DNA of 64,000 nt, from positions 1,320,501 to 1,384,500 of the forward strand of contig JAQFVV010000023.1 in assembly GCA_028023455.1 (NCBI GenBank), given 5' to 3'. Under the pieces are notes generated by a model. The model was not told the DNA's origin. It ran no database searches and was given only the letters and a program-made list of their open reading frames with translations. This DNA is from Epiperipatus broadwayi. Taxonomy: Eukaryota; Onychophora; Udeonychophora; Euonychophora; Peripatidae. Positions 34,300 through 47,039 of the stretch are shown here, piece after piece; position 1 is the first letter of the stretch; each line of letters starts with the position of its first letter. The position numbers and the translations under genes are program-made.

Positions 34300-34885
34300 A
34301 CAAGTTTGGAAATTATTAAGGATGATTGATTATTTACGATGTGACAGATATGTGTTAGTGCGGAAGTGAAGGAGAAGGGATTGAAAAGACGCACTCTTCA
34401 ATCCCTTCAGTTTTGCCAAAGAAAGAAAGAGAAATGAACTATCGTTTTCTACATTGAGGACCAACTAAACTAAAAAACCTCCGAATGAATAAATAAAACA
34501 ACGGCTAAATGGATACCAATCTTTTTAGGATGGCGTGGGAATTCACGTTCAAATGGCAAGGAACATATAAAGATGAACTGTTTAAAAAACCGTAAGAACT
34601 TTATAATTTATGAACATTAAATTAAAAACTTTCCATATATAAAAAATACAAATAGAATCCTATCTGACCAACGTAAATTAATATTAATAATGTTATTTGA
34701 TATTTTTTTTATTTAAAATCATTTCCATTTATTTATTTTTTGTTCTTTAAGTTTTATTATGATTTCTGTTTTCCGTTAAGTTAAATTATATAAATGTTAA
34801 ACTTAAGTCGGGCGTGAATGGCTGTATAGATTTGTAAAGTTATATTAGGGGAGGGTAATCTTAGGTTATTTGTGTCGTAGTTGAA

Positions 34886-35188
34886 TTGGGTCAATGGATG
34901 GGATATATTGGTGTGATTAGTAGATGTAATATCAGATTCGCTACGGGCAGAATCGTTTCATACGCCGCACTCACCCGTTTGCCTATGGAAGGAATTATAA
35001 GACGGAGAACGCAGTTCCTTTCTATGGAGTTTTTTTTTTATTGCTCTTCTTGTCAGATAGATGTAATATTCCTATTTGATGAGAGGCAATTTCTTCTCTT
35101 AACTTTTTGGTGCTGCCGTATTTCGTATTACATTGAATGCATCGATATATCAGATAAATTGATGCCAGTTTTGGCTGCGAACCTTTAG
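34886..35188 (+). CDS. Small open frame in LTR module Y, unknown and doubtful
   Basis: A frame of 100 residues starting MGQWMGYIGVISR. The related frame in LTR A (5289-5495, 68 residues) keeps GQW.GYI.VISR, LPM.GI..R and MEF.FYCS.C..DVIFL before ending in a stop at VIFLY. The conservation could simply follow from the high DNA similarity of module Y. In the 3' LTR of B the start is lost and only the last 61 residues are open (38007-38192). It has no signal peptide or known domain. I treat it as unproven. Confidence 0.15.
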   Translation: MGQWMGYIGVISRCNIRFATGRIVSYAALTRLPMEGIIRRRTQFLSMEFFFYCSSCQIDVIFLFDERQFLLLTFWCCRISYYIECIDISDKLMPVLAANL

Positions 35189-35966
35189 CCTAAGGTTAAA
35201 TAGGGATAGAATGTTTTATTTTCAAATGCAAATCTATGTAGTCTATTCATACTCGACACTAAATAAAAATGCATTAAATTTAAGTTGTTTATAGATGTTT
35301 GCATGGATTGGTTATCGGTTAAGTATGTTTTGGGTTTTCATATTTGATCAAAATATATAGACATTCGATAAATATTGATACCTTACGGTGAGTATCTAAA
35401 ATGTATTTATTCGGATGTCTTTTAAGTTATTGGTGACAATGCAAGTATCTTATGGTGAATACTATTGGGTTACTTATAAATTTCCCTCTGCAATTGTCGG
35501 TATCAATGATTTTATATTTTGATCATTTATGTTGATTTTGAAATGTTTTTGACCGTTGTAATCTATGTAACCGATCTATACGCAACATATTAAAACAAGC
35601 TTTTATAATCCCATCTGTGCGAACTTAATTAAAATGTAAACTTATAATATAATAGAAATTAAAATGTAAATTAAAATCTAAAGTAAAGTTAAAAATAATG
35701 TTAAATGTTAAAATGTAAACTGATACTAAAACAATTTTCAATCTTATATATATGTGCATAAATAAATGTTTGTATGCTAATTACTGGCAGTGGCTTAGTT
35801 TATTTATTTTTTAATATTGAAATTATAATTAGATAAGGTATTATAGTATTAAATCTCTGCTATTCCACTGAGCTAGTGACATGGGCTAATGACCGGAAAC
35901 AAAATATAAAAAAAAAAAAAAATTTTTTTTTTTTGACTTACGTATCTGCCTACTTTATAAATTTTT

Positions 35967-35994
35967 CTAGGTTCAAATGCCTAGATGGCGCCCT
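35967..35994 (+). promoter_or_regulatory. Conserved LTR stem-loop plus TGGCGCCCT (element B, 5' LTR)
   Basis: CTAGGT pairs with GCCTAG (one T-G wobble) around TCAAAT-type loop bases, and TGGCGCCCT follows one base later. The 3' LTR copy is at 38971-38998. Confidence 0.6.
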
Positions 35995-36085
35995 GTAGTG
36001 CAGATTATGTTAAGCTCCTTCTCCAGATCGACAACACCGTCGTGCATCAGTTAAACGTAAGTCTATTTCTCTGGATCGTTACAAC

Positions 36086-36103
36086 TGGCAAACCAACTTG
36101 GGC
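36086..36103 (+). other. Degenerate primer-binding site of element B
   Basis: TGGCAAACCAACTTGGGC aligns with element A's site, with changes in the middle, and starts directly after the 5' LTR. Downstream GATCT and GAGTGCCCTGAGAATTTT are shared with A. Confidence 0.6.
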
Positions 36104-36843
36104 CGATCTATTAATAAAAACATGAGTGCCCTGAGAATTTTAAAAGTGAACATGCCGTAATATTTTTTTCTCAAATATGAATATATTTTTATCTGTTTAT
36201 CGTAAAGTCGGATACTTTGAATTATCTTTTAAAAGCACTGCCAGAAAGAAATAGCACATATATTAAACATTAGAAAGTATAAATAATTTTAAAACTAATT
36301 TTTGTTAAAAAAAAAGTCAAAAAGTTGCAATAAATATGTTTTTTTTTTGTTAATATATATTATGCTTTAACGTGTATAGGCGTGCACAGCCACGTAAGTT
36401 TATGATCGAAATGTGGTACCTTACGATGAGTACCATTGGGAATTTACTTCAGTGTAATCCTATTTAAGCATTTTAATCAGTCATAAATAAGATGGTGGTA
36501 TTTATAATTGTGCTGCAAATATACACGTATAAATCCATTATCTTTCAAAACGTATTAGTTCAATGCAACCTTCTTAAATAAATAATTTAAATAACTTGCT
36601 TGTCATGCTGTGTGTAAAAATAAAATGTATAAAAAATAAAATAATAGAACTCTTGTGGGGAGGAAGTGTAAACGTAAATGGTCCTTAGGAGAATGATAGT
36701 AAACATTTTTTTTTTGTATATAGTCTTTTTGTAAAATTACTAACCGGATGTTTTGTAAATGTTTTCGTTAATCATGTACCGTAATTACTAACCCTAAGTA
36801 AAATTTTTTTTTTGATCATTTTTTTTAAGCAACTTTACTGATA
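36104..36843 (+). other. Short non-coding internal region of element B
   Basis: No protein-coding signature. It ends in T runs and TTTACTGATA just before the 3' LTR, as in element A; a polypurine tract is not apparent. Confidence 0.7.
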
Positions 36844-37295
36844 TGTAACAAGCACAGACAATGTTACATTGTTTTTTTATTATTAAACATGAAGTTAAAA
36901 TAAAAAGTTCGCATTTAAAAATTTTCTTTAAGAATTAAAAATTGAAATTAAATATCATCTTAAACTCGTATATATAAATCGCACAGATAAAAAAAAAATT
37001 ATTAAAATAAAACTTTATTAAAAATAGAAAGGTATTTTAAAAACAAAAACTTAAAAAGATTTAGAGATAAAAATATATCTTTAATCTTGGAAAACACATT
37101 AATTAATCAGAAATGGAAATGATTGTTTTAATTAGTTAAATGTAAACTAGCCTTGGGCATTTAAATGTAAAAGCATCGGTCAGATAGGAAAACAATAGAA
37201 ACTAATAGCCAATGAAGAGAAAAGCAATGGAATCGGACCTCAGCGAAAAGACCGTCTCATCGATGACGCAATGTAAATTCAATCCTTCAAATTAA

Positions 37296-37304
37296 TATAA
37301 AAAG
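37296..37304 (+). promoter_or_regulatory. TATA box of 3' LTR B
   Basis: TATAAAAAG, the duplicate of the promoter at 34291. Confidence 0.55.
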
Positions 37305-38970
37305 ACAAGTTTGGAAATTATTAAGGATGATTGATTATTTACGATGTGACAGATATGTGTTAGTGCGGAAGTGAAGGAGAAGGGATTGAAAAGACGCACT
37401 CTTCAATCCCTTCAGTTTTGCCAAAGAAAGAAAGAGAAATGAACTATCGTTTTCTACATTGAGGACCAACTAAACTAAAAAACCTCCGAATGAATAAATA
37501 AAACAATGGCTAAATGGATACCAATCTTTTTAGGATGGCGTGGGAATTCACGTTCAAACGGCAAGGAACATATAAAGATGAACTGTTTAAAAAACCGTAA
37601 GAACTTTATAATTTATGAACATTAAATTAAAAACTTTCCATATATAAAAAATACAAATAGAATCCTATCTGACCAACGTAAATTAATATTAATAATGTTA
37701 TTTGATATTTTTTTTATTTAAAATCATTTCCATTTATTTATTTTTTGTTCTTTAAGTTTTATTATGATTTCTGTTTTCCGTTAAGTTAAATTATATAAAT
37801 GTTAAACTTAAGTCGGGCGTGAATGGCTGTATAGATTTGTAAAGTTATATTAGGGGAGGGTAATCTTAGGTTATTTGTGTCGTAGTTGAATTGGGTCAAT
37901 GGATGGGATATATTGGTGTGATTAGTAGATGTAATATCAGATTCGCTATGGGCAGAATCGTTTCATACGCCGCACTCACCCGTTTGCCTATGGAAGGAAT
38001 TATAAGATGGAGAATGCAGTTCCTTTCTATGGAGTTTTTTTTTATTGCTCTTCTTGTCAGATAGATGTAATATTCCTATTTGACGAGAGGCAATTTCTTC
38101 TCTTAACTTTTTGGTGCTGCCGTATTTCGTATTACATTGAATGCATCGATATATCAGATAAATTGATGCCAGTTTTGGCTGCGAACCTTTAGCCTAAGGT
38201 TAAATAGGGATAGAATGTTTTATTTTCAAATGCAAATCTATGTAGTCTATTCATACTCGACACTAAATAAAAATGCATTAAATTTAAGTTGTTTATAGAC
38301 GTTTGCATGGATTGGTTATCGGTTAAGTATGTTTTGGGTTTTCATATTTGATCAAAATATATAGACATTCGATAAATAATGATACCTTACGGTGAGTATC
38401 TAAAATGTATTTATTCGGATGTCTTTTAAGTTATTGGTGACAATGCAAGTATCTTATGGTGAATACTATTGGGTTACTTATAAATTTCCCTCTGCAATTG
38501 TCGGTATCAATGATTTTATATTTTGATCATTTATGTTGATTTTGAAATGTTTTTGACCGTTGTAATCTATGTAACCGATCTATACGCAACATATTAAAAC
38601 AAGCTTTTATAATCCCATCTGTGCGAACTTAATTAAAATGTAAACTTATAATATAATAGAAATTAAAATGTAAATTAAAATCTAAAGTAAAGTTAAAAAT
38701 AATGTTAAATGTTAAAATGTAAACTGATACTAAAACAATTTTCAATCTTATATATATGTGCATAAATAAATGTTTGTATGCTAATTACTGGCAGTGGCTT
38801 AGTTTATTTATTTTTTAATATTGAAATTATAATTAGATAAGGTATTATAGTATTAAATCTCTGCTATTCCACTGAGCTAGTGACATGGGCTAATGACCGG
38901 AAACAAAATATAATAAAAAAAATTTTTTTTTTTTTTTTTACTTACGTATCTGCCTACTTTATAAATTTTT

Positions 38971-38998
38971 CTAGGTTCAAATGCCTAGATGGCGCCCT
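38971..38998 (+). promoter_or_regulatory. Conserved LTR stem-loop plus TGGCGCCCT (element B, 3' LTR)
   Basis: Same structure as 35967-35994. Confidence 0.6.
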
Positions 38999-39052
38999 GT
39001 AGTGCAGATTATGTTAAGCTTCCTTCTCCGGATTGTTACAACATATATATAT

Positions 39053-42000
39053 TGTGCCCTTTTCTTTAGGTCAGAATAAATTTATTATATCAATTTACTA
39101 AAAAAAATTTAAATTTAAGATGTATTCTCTTGGTATAATGACTATGTTATGTTGACAATCTTTTTAAAAGTTCAATTAAAGTAAGATGAAAATATTTAAT
39201 GCCTAAAATTGTGCTAAATGTATTTAAAACAGTTAAATAAAGCTAAATGTATAATTTATATGGTTGGGAAAGCTAGCCATAATAAAATAGTGTAGTAATA
39301 AATCTTTAAAATATGTATTAAAAGTTGAATTTTAACAGCAATAACCTATAATTAAATAAATATTATATTTTACAGTATAAATTATATTTAATAATTATAT
39401 TTAGTATTATATGTTTTAAAAGTAGTCTTTGTGGTAGAAAAATGTATATTTGATTTTATGGTATCAAAATTATTATTCTAAATTATATTATTATATTATT
39501 TTTTTAATATATTTGTTGCAATTAAATATTTAATTTTCCCAGACAGAATTTGATACAGTCTGTCTAAGTTGTAAGTCATGTGACATGTAAATATTAGATG
39601 TGTGCTTGCAAGTTTTTTGTTAATAAAATTTCAAGAATTGTTTTAAAATTACACTGTAGAATTGAAAATATTTATTTATCTATCATAAGATTAAATATTA
39701 AAATTAGTTAGCATAAAATATTTGATTAGTTTTAAAAAACGAAGGTAGTTAGCAAAAATTAAATATTTTGTTTTACAGAAAAATAGATACATTAAAACTG
39801 AAGGTGGAATAAATTGATAAAATATTGTTTTTCATTTTAAAATATTTAGTTATTTTTAATAAAGTATAAAAATTGATTTGGAATTAATATTTTAAGTAAT
39901 ATTTTTAAAAAAAGAATGAGTCATTATTTTATTTTTGATTTTAATTGTGTAATATCAAAGTTATATGTAAATTAAGCCATCAGGTGAAAGTTTAATCCAC
40001 CAATCAAATGATGTATTTATTTGGGTATAAATACTGATGCTCAATTATTTTGTGTGTGCTTCTGTTAAAAAAATCTGCTTCTGTCAATTTAATTTGCTTT
40101 AAATTAGTCAATTCAGTGCTATAATAGCTCTAATAATTTATTTGAAACCGAGAAGTGTACCAATTGAATTGGTTTAGCAAATAGAGTATTATAAACAAAT
40201 TATAAATTTATTATCTAAATTATGCATTGTTAGGCAGGTAAATTCTCTTACTGGACTTTTTTCAAAATTTAATTAAATGTCTCATAAACATGGAAGTACC
40301 AAGAAGAAACACCTACCTGTCTAAAGGGATTTGTAATTAACAATATAATCTTCGTAATTTTAACATGGAGAATTATTTTATCAGCTAAATTTATATACTA
40401 GATATTATGTGAAGAGCTGAATGGGAAAATTGATAGGAAATTTAAAATAATAATGCATTTTTCTTTTGGAAGATAGTCATATTAGAAACAGAAAAATAAT
40501 ATGATAAAATTTTAAATCTTTCAATAAGGTGAAAGTAAATATTATTTTAAGGTAAAAATGCAGAAAATGTTTTCCTTTTTGAAGAGAGCACTATTAACAA
40601 ATTATTTAAAACTGTCATAAAAAATGATGGTAAAATGAAGACAGTTACTCAAAAATCGTATGTAATAAGTCTATATTATTCTAAAAGACTGTATATAAGT
40701 AATGATATTATGAGAAAACTGATAATTGGAACTAATAATGGAAAAAATATCCTTGGATAAGTAATAATGAATATCCTGACAGTAAAACTCCTATATATGA
40801 TAGACTTATGAGTAATAAATAAATATTAAGTTGTGGAAATAATTTTAAAATGTTCAAGAATCATAACCGGATGCCTGAATTCATATCACTGTGAAGGACA
40901 GTGTAAGCCAGCATAGGATCCTAAGGAAGGAAACTTTGAAGTGTTATTTTTTAAATATTATAAGTTTAAATTATTTCAATAATGACTGTTCTGAATAATA
41001 GAGACAATGAACTATTATTTTTACAAACTTTTCAGAATGGATCAGTGATTATTTTTATTAATAATTTCAGATTTCTAGAAGTTGATTTTTATTTATTTTT
41101 TATCATTTATTTTAACTTTCATTCATTATGTTTGGATGGAATCTATGGAGCATGCGTCATTTTCAGGGAAGAGAGTTTTTCATCATCAAGCGTTTGAACA
41201 AAAGCATAGCAACAAGTGTTGGGGGTTTTAATCATCCATAAAGAGTTGGTAAAGAAATCCCGAGGAAATAAAAAACATTTTTTTAAAAGAACATTCATCA
41301 TTGAAGTTTATACATAGATATGTTTTTTACTTATTTTTAAGATTAACCTTAGTATTAATTTTAATTTTATTTATAATTAGAATAGGATAGGTACATAAAA
41401 GATTAATTATTTACTAATAATATTGTAATTTTATAAAAGATATTTTAATAATTTAAGGAGTTTAATATTTTAAGTTTGATAGTATGGAATGAATGTTATA
41501 TTATGCAATGTTTTATTTTTTGATTGTGGACCAGAAGACATCATATAAGTGATTGACAAGTAGTAATATCACTTAGGTAATAGTTGTAAATATTAATAAT
41601 TTTATGATGTATTTTTCTTTCTTTTCTTTAGATTATCGACGTATTATGTAATGTTATAGTATGAACATATGAGTATGTGTGAATACATTGTACACACATA
41701 AAGCTTATAGAAGTCAGAATTTATTTATTATAAAAATATGCATACTTTTATTCCATATTACTGGTATAATACAACTTAATAATGAATAATTATATGATTC
41801 TTTTGTAAAGAACTTTAGTATTTCTTAAATGTTTAAAGTATTGATAATAGTCATTTGTATTTTTGTTCAAGAATATTTGATAAGAAAGTGAAATAACCTT
41901 TTCTTGTAGAACAGTTTAGATCGTTATATTTATAAGTGAATTTTATTTGTTATTTTTGAATATGTTGTCAGAATTATTGTCGATGTAGATTGATAAATCT

Positions 42001-43480
42001 ATAAGAAAATTTGTAAAGGGTAGTGACTTGGAAGTAATTTAAACATGAAACCAAAGAGGTGCTTTTAATGTAGGTTTTTGTTATGGGAATAGGAATAATC
42101 TTTATGATCTTAATAATTATGCAGGTACAGATAACGGAGCCCTGTAGCTTGTATATTTTCTGTGGGCAGTGTTTTACCTTTTATATTGAATATTGATGTT
42201 CCAGAAAGCTGAAGAAATAGCTTGGACATTGTTATTTGTAGTGGAGGTTATTAGACAGATAAGTCATGCCTCTCTTTTATTTATACACTGTTACCATGAT
42301 GACTATCTAATATATGTACTATTGAGTTGAGACTCTAGTTTGTCCCTATACCTATGCATCTGTTCGCTATCATGATTTTCTAACTATTACATCGTACAGA
42401 ATTGTATTTTAATGGAAAATGATAGATAATTTTTAGAGTTTAGGATCATTATTGGAAATGGATAAGATAGGTTTGCTTACTTTGGAGGATGATAAGAATA
42501 AATACAAATGGAATTGAGAATCAAACAGAATTAAAAATAAAGAATCATAAAATATTTTCTATATTTTTATTTTTTAATAAAATAAATTTCATGAAAGTAT
42601 GTAAATGATAAATGAGGTTGTTCATGAATTTTGAATAACTTTAAGTATTTTAAAACTTATAGGTATTGCATATTTTTCAATGGATAGTGTATTAAAACAA
42701 AACAGTATAGGATAAAGCAAAGCTATATTTCATAGTTATTATTTAATGTTAAAGAAATACATTAACACTTACAGCTATTTCATATTAGATCAATATGACA
42801 ATTAGATTATCAATTGTGTCCACTCATTTTGTTAATGAACCAAAATAAATATATTTTGTTTAACAATAACAACGTTACTATGATAAACTATTTTAAGTGA
42901 TTAAGAATAAATTAAGAGATGCATATTAGTATTATTATTATTAATTTTTTGTATTTTCTGTTTTATGCTTCATAACTGATGTGTATTTAAAGGAAGCATA
43001 TCGTAATGACATTTAATGGTAAATAATATTAAAAAGTTATATAGATTAATTATTATCATCATTATTAGAATTCTGATGAATATGTGAAATAGATAAATTA
43101 TTTTAAAAGTCGGAATGAAGACTTAATTTTGTATATTTTATTTTATTAGTTTATTTTTGAGAAAACTGGAAATTGTAATGATGCAAGATTTATTTAGAAT
43201 TATAAATATTGTAAATAAATTATTTGTTATTTTTATTGTAATAAAAATTTGTTAAACTTGTTTTATAAATTTGAGGGTTGAGCTAATTTCTTTCCACATT
43301 GTAAACATTTTATCACAGAGGGTTTAAACCAAAACATAATATTTGCACAGTAAGAATAAAATTATTATTTAAGAATTATAATATTTTCTTAAGATTATTT
43401 ATTTAAGAAAATACATTTATATTATCATTATGGTCATAAGTTAATTGTTATAATATTACACAGAGTTATAATGCTATCCA
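39053..43480. other. AT-rich DNA with possible transposon remnants
   Basis: The sequence begins TGTGCCC after a TA run and has CACCAATC (about 40001) followed by TATAAATAC (40026-40034), the layout of the LTR promoters here, so it may start with another LTR. Positions 42050-42340 give weak endonuclease-like peptides on the plus strand (GFCYGNRNNLYDL) but with many stops. No functional gene is seen. Confidence 0.3.
40026..40034 (+). promoter_or_regulatory. TATA-box candidate with upstream CCAAT
   Basis: TATAAATAC lies 20 bases after a CACCAATC motif. It lies about 980 bases into the putative LTR-like region starting after 39052. Confidence 0.35.
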
Positions 43481-43484
43481 TTGC

Positions 43485-43900
43485 CACACATATATTTTCA
43501 TAAAGAATTATATGGTGAAAAAGAACAAGAAAACAAAGTATTATCTACATTTACTACACCATCTGAATTGCCAAGTATTTTAAATGAAGAAGTAAAACAT
43601 CCAATTAAATTTATAAAGGAAAGAAAAACTCAATGTATTGATAGAATTATTATACTGATATTGTAAAAACAGCAAGTAAAGAAATATAAAAATTGTCAGC
43701 AAAGCTATATACTCTTTCAGTCATCTATGAATTCTATACATAATATTTACAAAAACAATTATAGTTCATCTATTGTGAACTTTGGATTCAAATCAATCAA
43801 TAAACAAACACAATGGAGTATGTCCATATATTGAGAGAACTTATATAAAGTATTAATGAATACCATCATAAGTGTCATCACCTAATATTGGAAGATGACT
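43485..43900 (+). pseudogene. RTE-like LINE fragment (copy 3)
   Basis: The plus-strand frame reads HKELYGEKEQ, SELPSILNEEVKHPIKFIKE and RIIILIL. It aligns with ELYSNKEQ, SELPRILNEEVRHAIKFMKK and GIIIDIL of the LINE at 26040-26190 (linker before the reverse transcriptase). After 43666 the similarity continues weakly and out of frame. It is a short internal fragment with neither endonuclease nor catalytic RT core. Confidence 0.75.
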
Positions 43901-46900
43901 CAAAGTATTTGTTATAATACATAGTTTCACCATTAATTAGAAGTTGGGAGTTTATTGCTCAAATTAATTTTATATATACTGTAATGATAATTTTTGTCTT
44001 TTCCAATGTACACAAATATGTAAAGATAAATTTTGACTCTGTTTAGATTAAATGATTAATATACATTTAAATAAAAATGATTAAATTCAATAGTACTAAA
44101 CAAACATCTATGATGAGGATAATGATTTATAACCTAGGACTGAAGGTTAAACTAGGTACAAGTTTTCCCCAAACTATTGTAATTAGTTTTTCTAGATTCA
44201 GTATTTTTTTAAAAATGAAACTGTAAAGTGCAAAACCTTCTAAATAGAATGTTTACTTCAGGAAAACTCATTAAAACTTGATCATTATCATTAATAAATT
44301 ATTACTGGCATTCCATTCTCCAGTGGATTGCATGATTTCTCAGGATTATGGTTATTAATAGCATATAAGGAATGTTGATAGTGTAATGTGTGGATTGAGT
44401 TCAATAAATGATTACAAACTAAATGGGTTAATAATAAAAAAAAAACAACTTATTAACAATAAATATATAAAATTGTTGCTTATATACTTGCAATTATTAT
44501 TAGGTATACAAAATATTAAAGGTAGTAATAATTAAGAGATATTTTAAATTTCATACCTTAAAATAATTATAATGATAACATCTTACCAAATGAAAGGTTG
44601 AAAAAAATTAAAACCATCTTTTTCTGCAAATATCCTTTTTTGTATACATTTATGAATAAGTTTGCATTAGTTTTTCAAAGATGATAGTTATTTTCCTGGT
44701 GCATGGGTGATCTTAAATGGGGTATTCAATGGTGTTTGTGATCTTAGTTGGTAGTTCTGATGAGTTTTATGGTTCAGTTCACTTCTTTTCCCATGCCATG
44801 ATTAAATCAGGCAATGACTCGTTTTAGCAAACTTGATATTTGCTTTCTAGTCTCCCATACTAGTTGATCTTCTGCTGGTAAATATCATGGTTGTTGTGTT
44901 GGATTTTAATATTGAAAAATACTTTTAATGTCAGCAAGCTATGGCAGTCCAAACTAAAGTGGAAAACTGTTAGAACTAGCAGTTTATCTTTTCTACATGG
45001 GACCACTGCAACACTTCTTCTTGAGTTAAGGCTTAGAATAGAATAGACTGCTTAGGTTGTTTATTTTTTACCTATTCATATTTATTTGCTGTTATTCACA
45101 CTTATTGCTGGACTGAGGATGTTTTGCAAACAACAAATTTATCAAATGCTAGTTACAAGATTTAACATCCATTTTTCTACAACATGTTTTTATAAACTTT
45201 TTTATTTTTTTTTGCAACATGTTGTGGTAATAAATAATTTTACAAATATTTTTAAATTATGTGAACAAAAGAAAATAAATGTTTTCTTTCTTTATCCATG
45301 CCAGTAAAAGAAAGAAAAAAGTCATTACTTACTTTCAAAAAATTGATTGTTAACTCTTAATTCCATTAGTCCTTAATTTTAAATATCATATTTAGATTTG
45401 TTATTAAATTTACTTTAAGAATTGATAAATATTTTATTACAAATTTTATTCAGAAGGCAGATGAGAAAGAGATACAAAATCCTTGCACATAGCAAAACTA
45501 TTATTTTTATTTTTTCTTCCTTTACAATACAAATTATTATATTATTGTTTCTCTCTCATTACATGGTAGCCCCCTTGATGTTACTGATGTTTATGATAGC
45601 AATAACCATTCATACAAGAGGTTTAGTCAATCATACAGAATAACAAATAATAATCAAGTTAATTTAACAACAACAATAAACATATAAAATTGTCCTGTAT
45701 TAGTGTGAGCATTTAATATTTTATAGATGAAATCTCACCTCAACACCAGTTAGTCATCCAGTCTTTTATTTGGTATGTCTAGGGATCAGTATCTAGATTT
45801 TATTATAATTAAAATTTATAATGATTGACCTATAAACCTTTACATAATTATGATTGATGATTATAGGGCTGGATCATCAATTTTTTCAATAAAAAAAAAC
45901 AAATAGTTATACAACAAAGAAAAATGGATTCTAGATGATACATATATAATTTTGATTTGGAAATTGTTAGTCCATATAATTAGCTATTTTTCAACACATG
46001 AATACACAGATGGCAAGATGGCTGGTTTCTTCTAGATTAGGAAAATTCCTGGATCTTGGGAATTGGTAACCTATTTGACATTGTGTGGTCATCCTCTAGG
46101 TAATCAGTCAATTACTTGATAATGGAAAGATGATGTTCCTTTGTTTACTGCTGCTTTCTTTGTGATCCTAGTGAACATTTTTTCCTTCTGGTGATGATGA
46201 AGACATTACTGATGTTATTAGCTTATAAAATCGAATTATTCATAGGCATATAACTGGCAGTCTCCCATCTATGATGTTTAATGAGCGTCCTACTTCCTCA
46301 TTCTTTGGTATTACTTATTATTCATTAGAATTAATATTATGTCTATAGATTAAAAGGTGTATGATCTCTTTTTTAATTTCTTCAGCCAGCTAATAATTCT
46401 TCTTATGAACTTTGGGTCACTGAATAATAAAATGTTACATGAATAGTTCCCTTGGAACTATTAACTTGTCTTTTTTATGAAAGTGTACTATTCCTTCGAT
46501 CTTTATAAACTTTTCCTCCTTTAATCATTTCCAATAGCTCTTGGAAATAATTTGTTTTTTTTATATAAAATTATCGATCATAAATCGAACATTAGTCCCA
46601 TTTTAAGCATTATTTTGATGCATGTTGATAGCTTAATAACAAATTATTATCTCTTACTTTTTTGATTAAAACAATTCAGTTTCTTTTCTCCCATATCCAA
46701 TCTTTGTCATGAGCATGTTATACATAATGCTGTATTTTCATTGTTTAAATGTTTAATTTCATTTAGTCTTTTTAATTTTTTATTTAAAAAAAATAATAAT
46801 GATGTAATAATTTAAATTTAGATCCCATTTTTCTTTGTTATTCTTTATATTAAATTTGGGGATTTGATAAATTACTCATATTTTGTAGGCAATAGACTTA

Positions 46901-47035
46901 ACAAAAAGAAAATAAAAACAAAAGAGGATGGCACAATCTACTTATAAAATAATTAATATCATAATTTGTTTTTACATAACAAAGAGTGTCAATAGATTCA
47001 TTATACCTTTGATTAAGTATGTTTTGTTTCAGATC
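43901..47035. other. AT-rich DNA, no gene recognised
   Basis: Stretches 44690-45010 and 46000-46450 are less AT-rich and look like decayed coding or repeat DNA, but neither strand gives a domain I recognise. Confidence 0.4.
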
Positions 47036-47039
47036 CTCT

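Larger units (their letters stand above)
33850..36085 (+). repeat. 5' LTR of element B
   Basis: TATA box 34291-34299; module Y (34793-35267) precedes module X (35276-35598), the reverse of their order in element A; hairpin plus TGGCGCCCT at 35967-35994. An open frame at 34886-35188 (100 residues) overlaps module Y. Confidence 0.88.
33850..39042 (+). mobile_element. LTR retrotransposon B, complete but non-autonomous
   Basis: LTRs at 33850-36085 (2236 bases) and 36844-39042 (2199) are near-identical and enclose 758 bases with no retroelement coding frame. The ends are TGTAACAAGC and TTACAAC. A degenerate primer-binding site follows the 5' LTR. The LTRs differ mainly by a segment of about 45 bases at 36024-36072 (ACACCGTCGTGCATC) present only in the 5' copy, plus poly-A length. 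Leader sequence and LTR modules show kinship with element A, but the promoter third of the LTR is diverged. It is flanked by TA repeats on both sides. Confidence 0.88.
36844..39042 (+). repeat. 3' LTR of element B
   Basis: Near-identical to the 5' LTR. TATA box at 37296-37304, modules Y (37799-38274) and X (38280-38604), hairpin plus TGGCGCCCT at 38971-38998. Confidence 0.88.

Noticed and set aside
1284-39042. Interpretation of A and B as endogenous retroviruses
   Set aside because: There is no gag, pol or env between either LTR pair, so only non-autonomous LTR retrotransposons can be supported.
44690-46450. Less AT-rich stretches that looked like decayed recombinase or endonuclease sequence
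   Set aside because: All frames on both strands are broken, and no catalytic motif could be placed.
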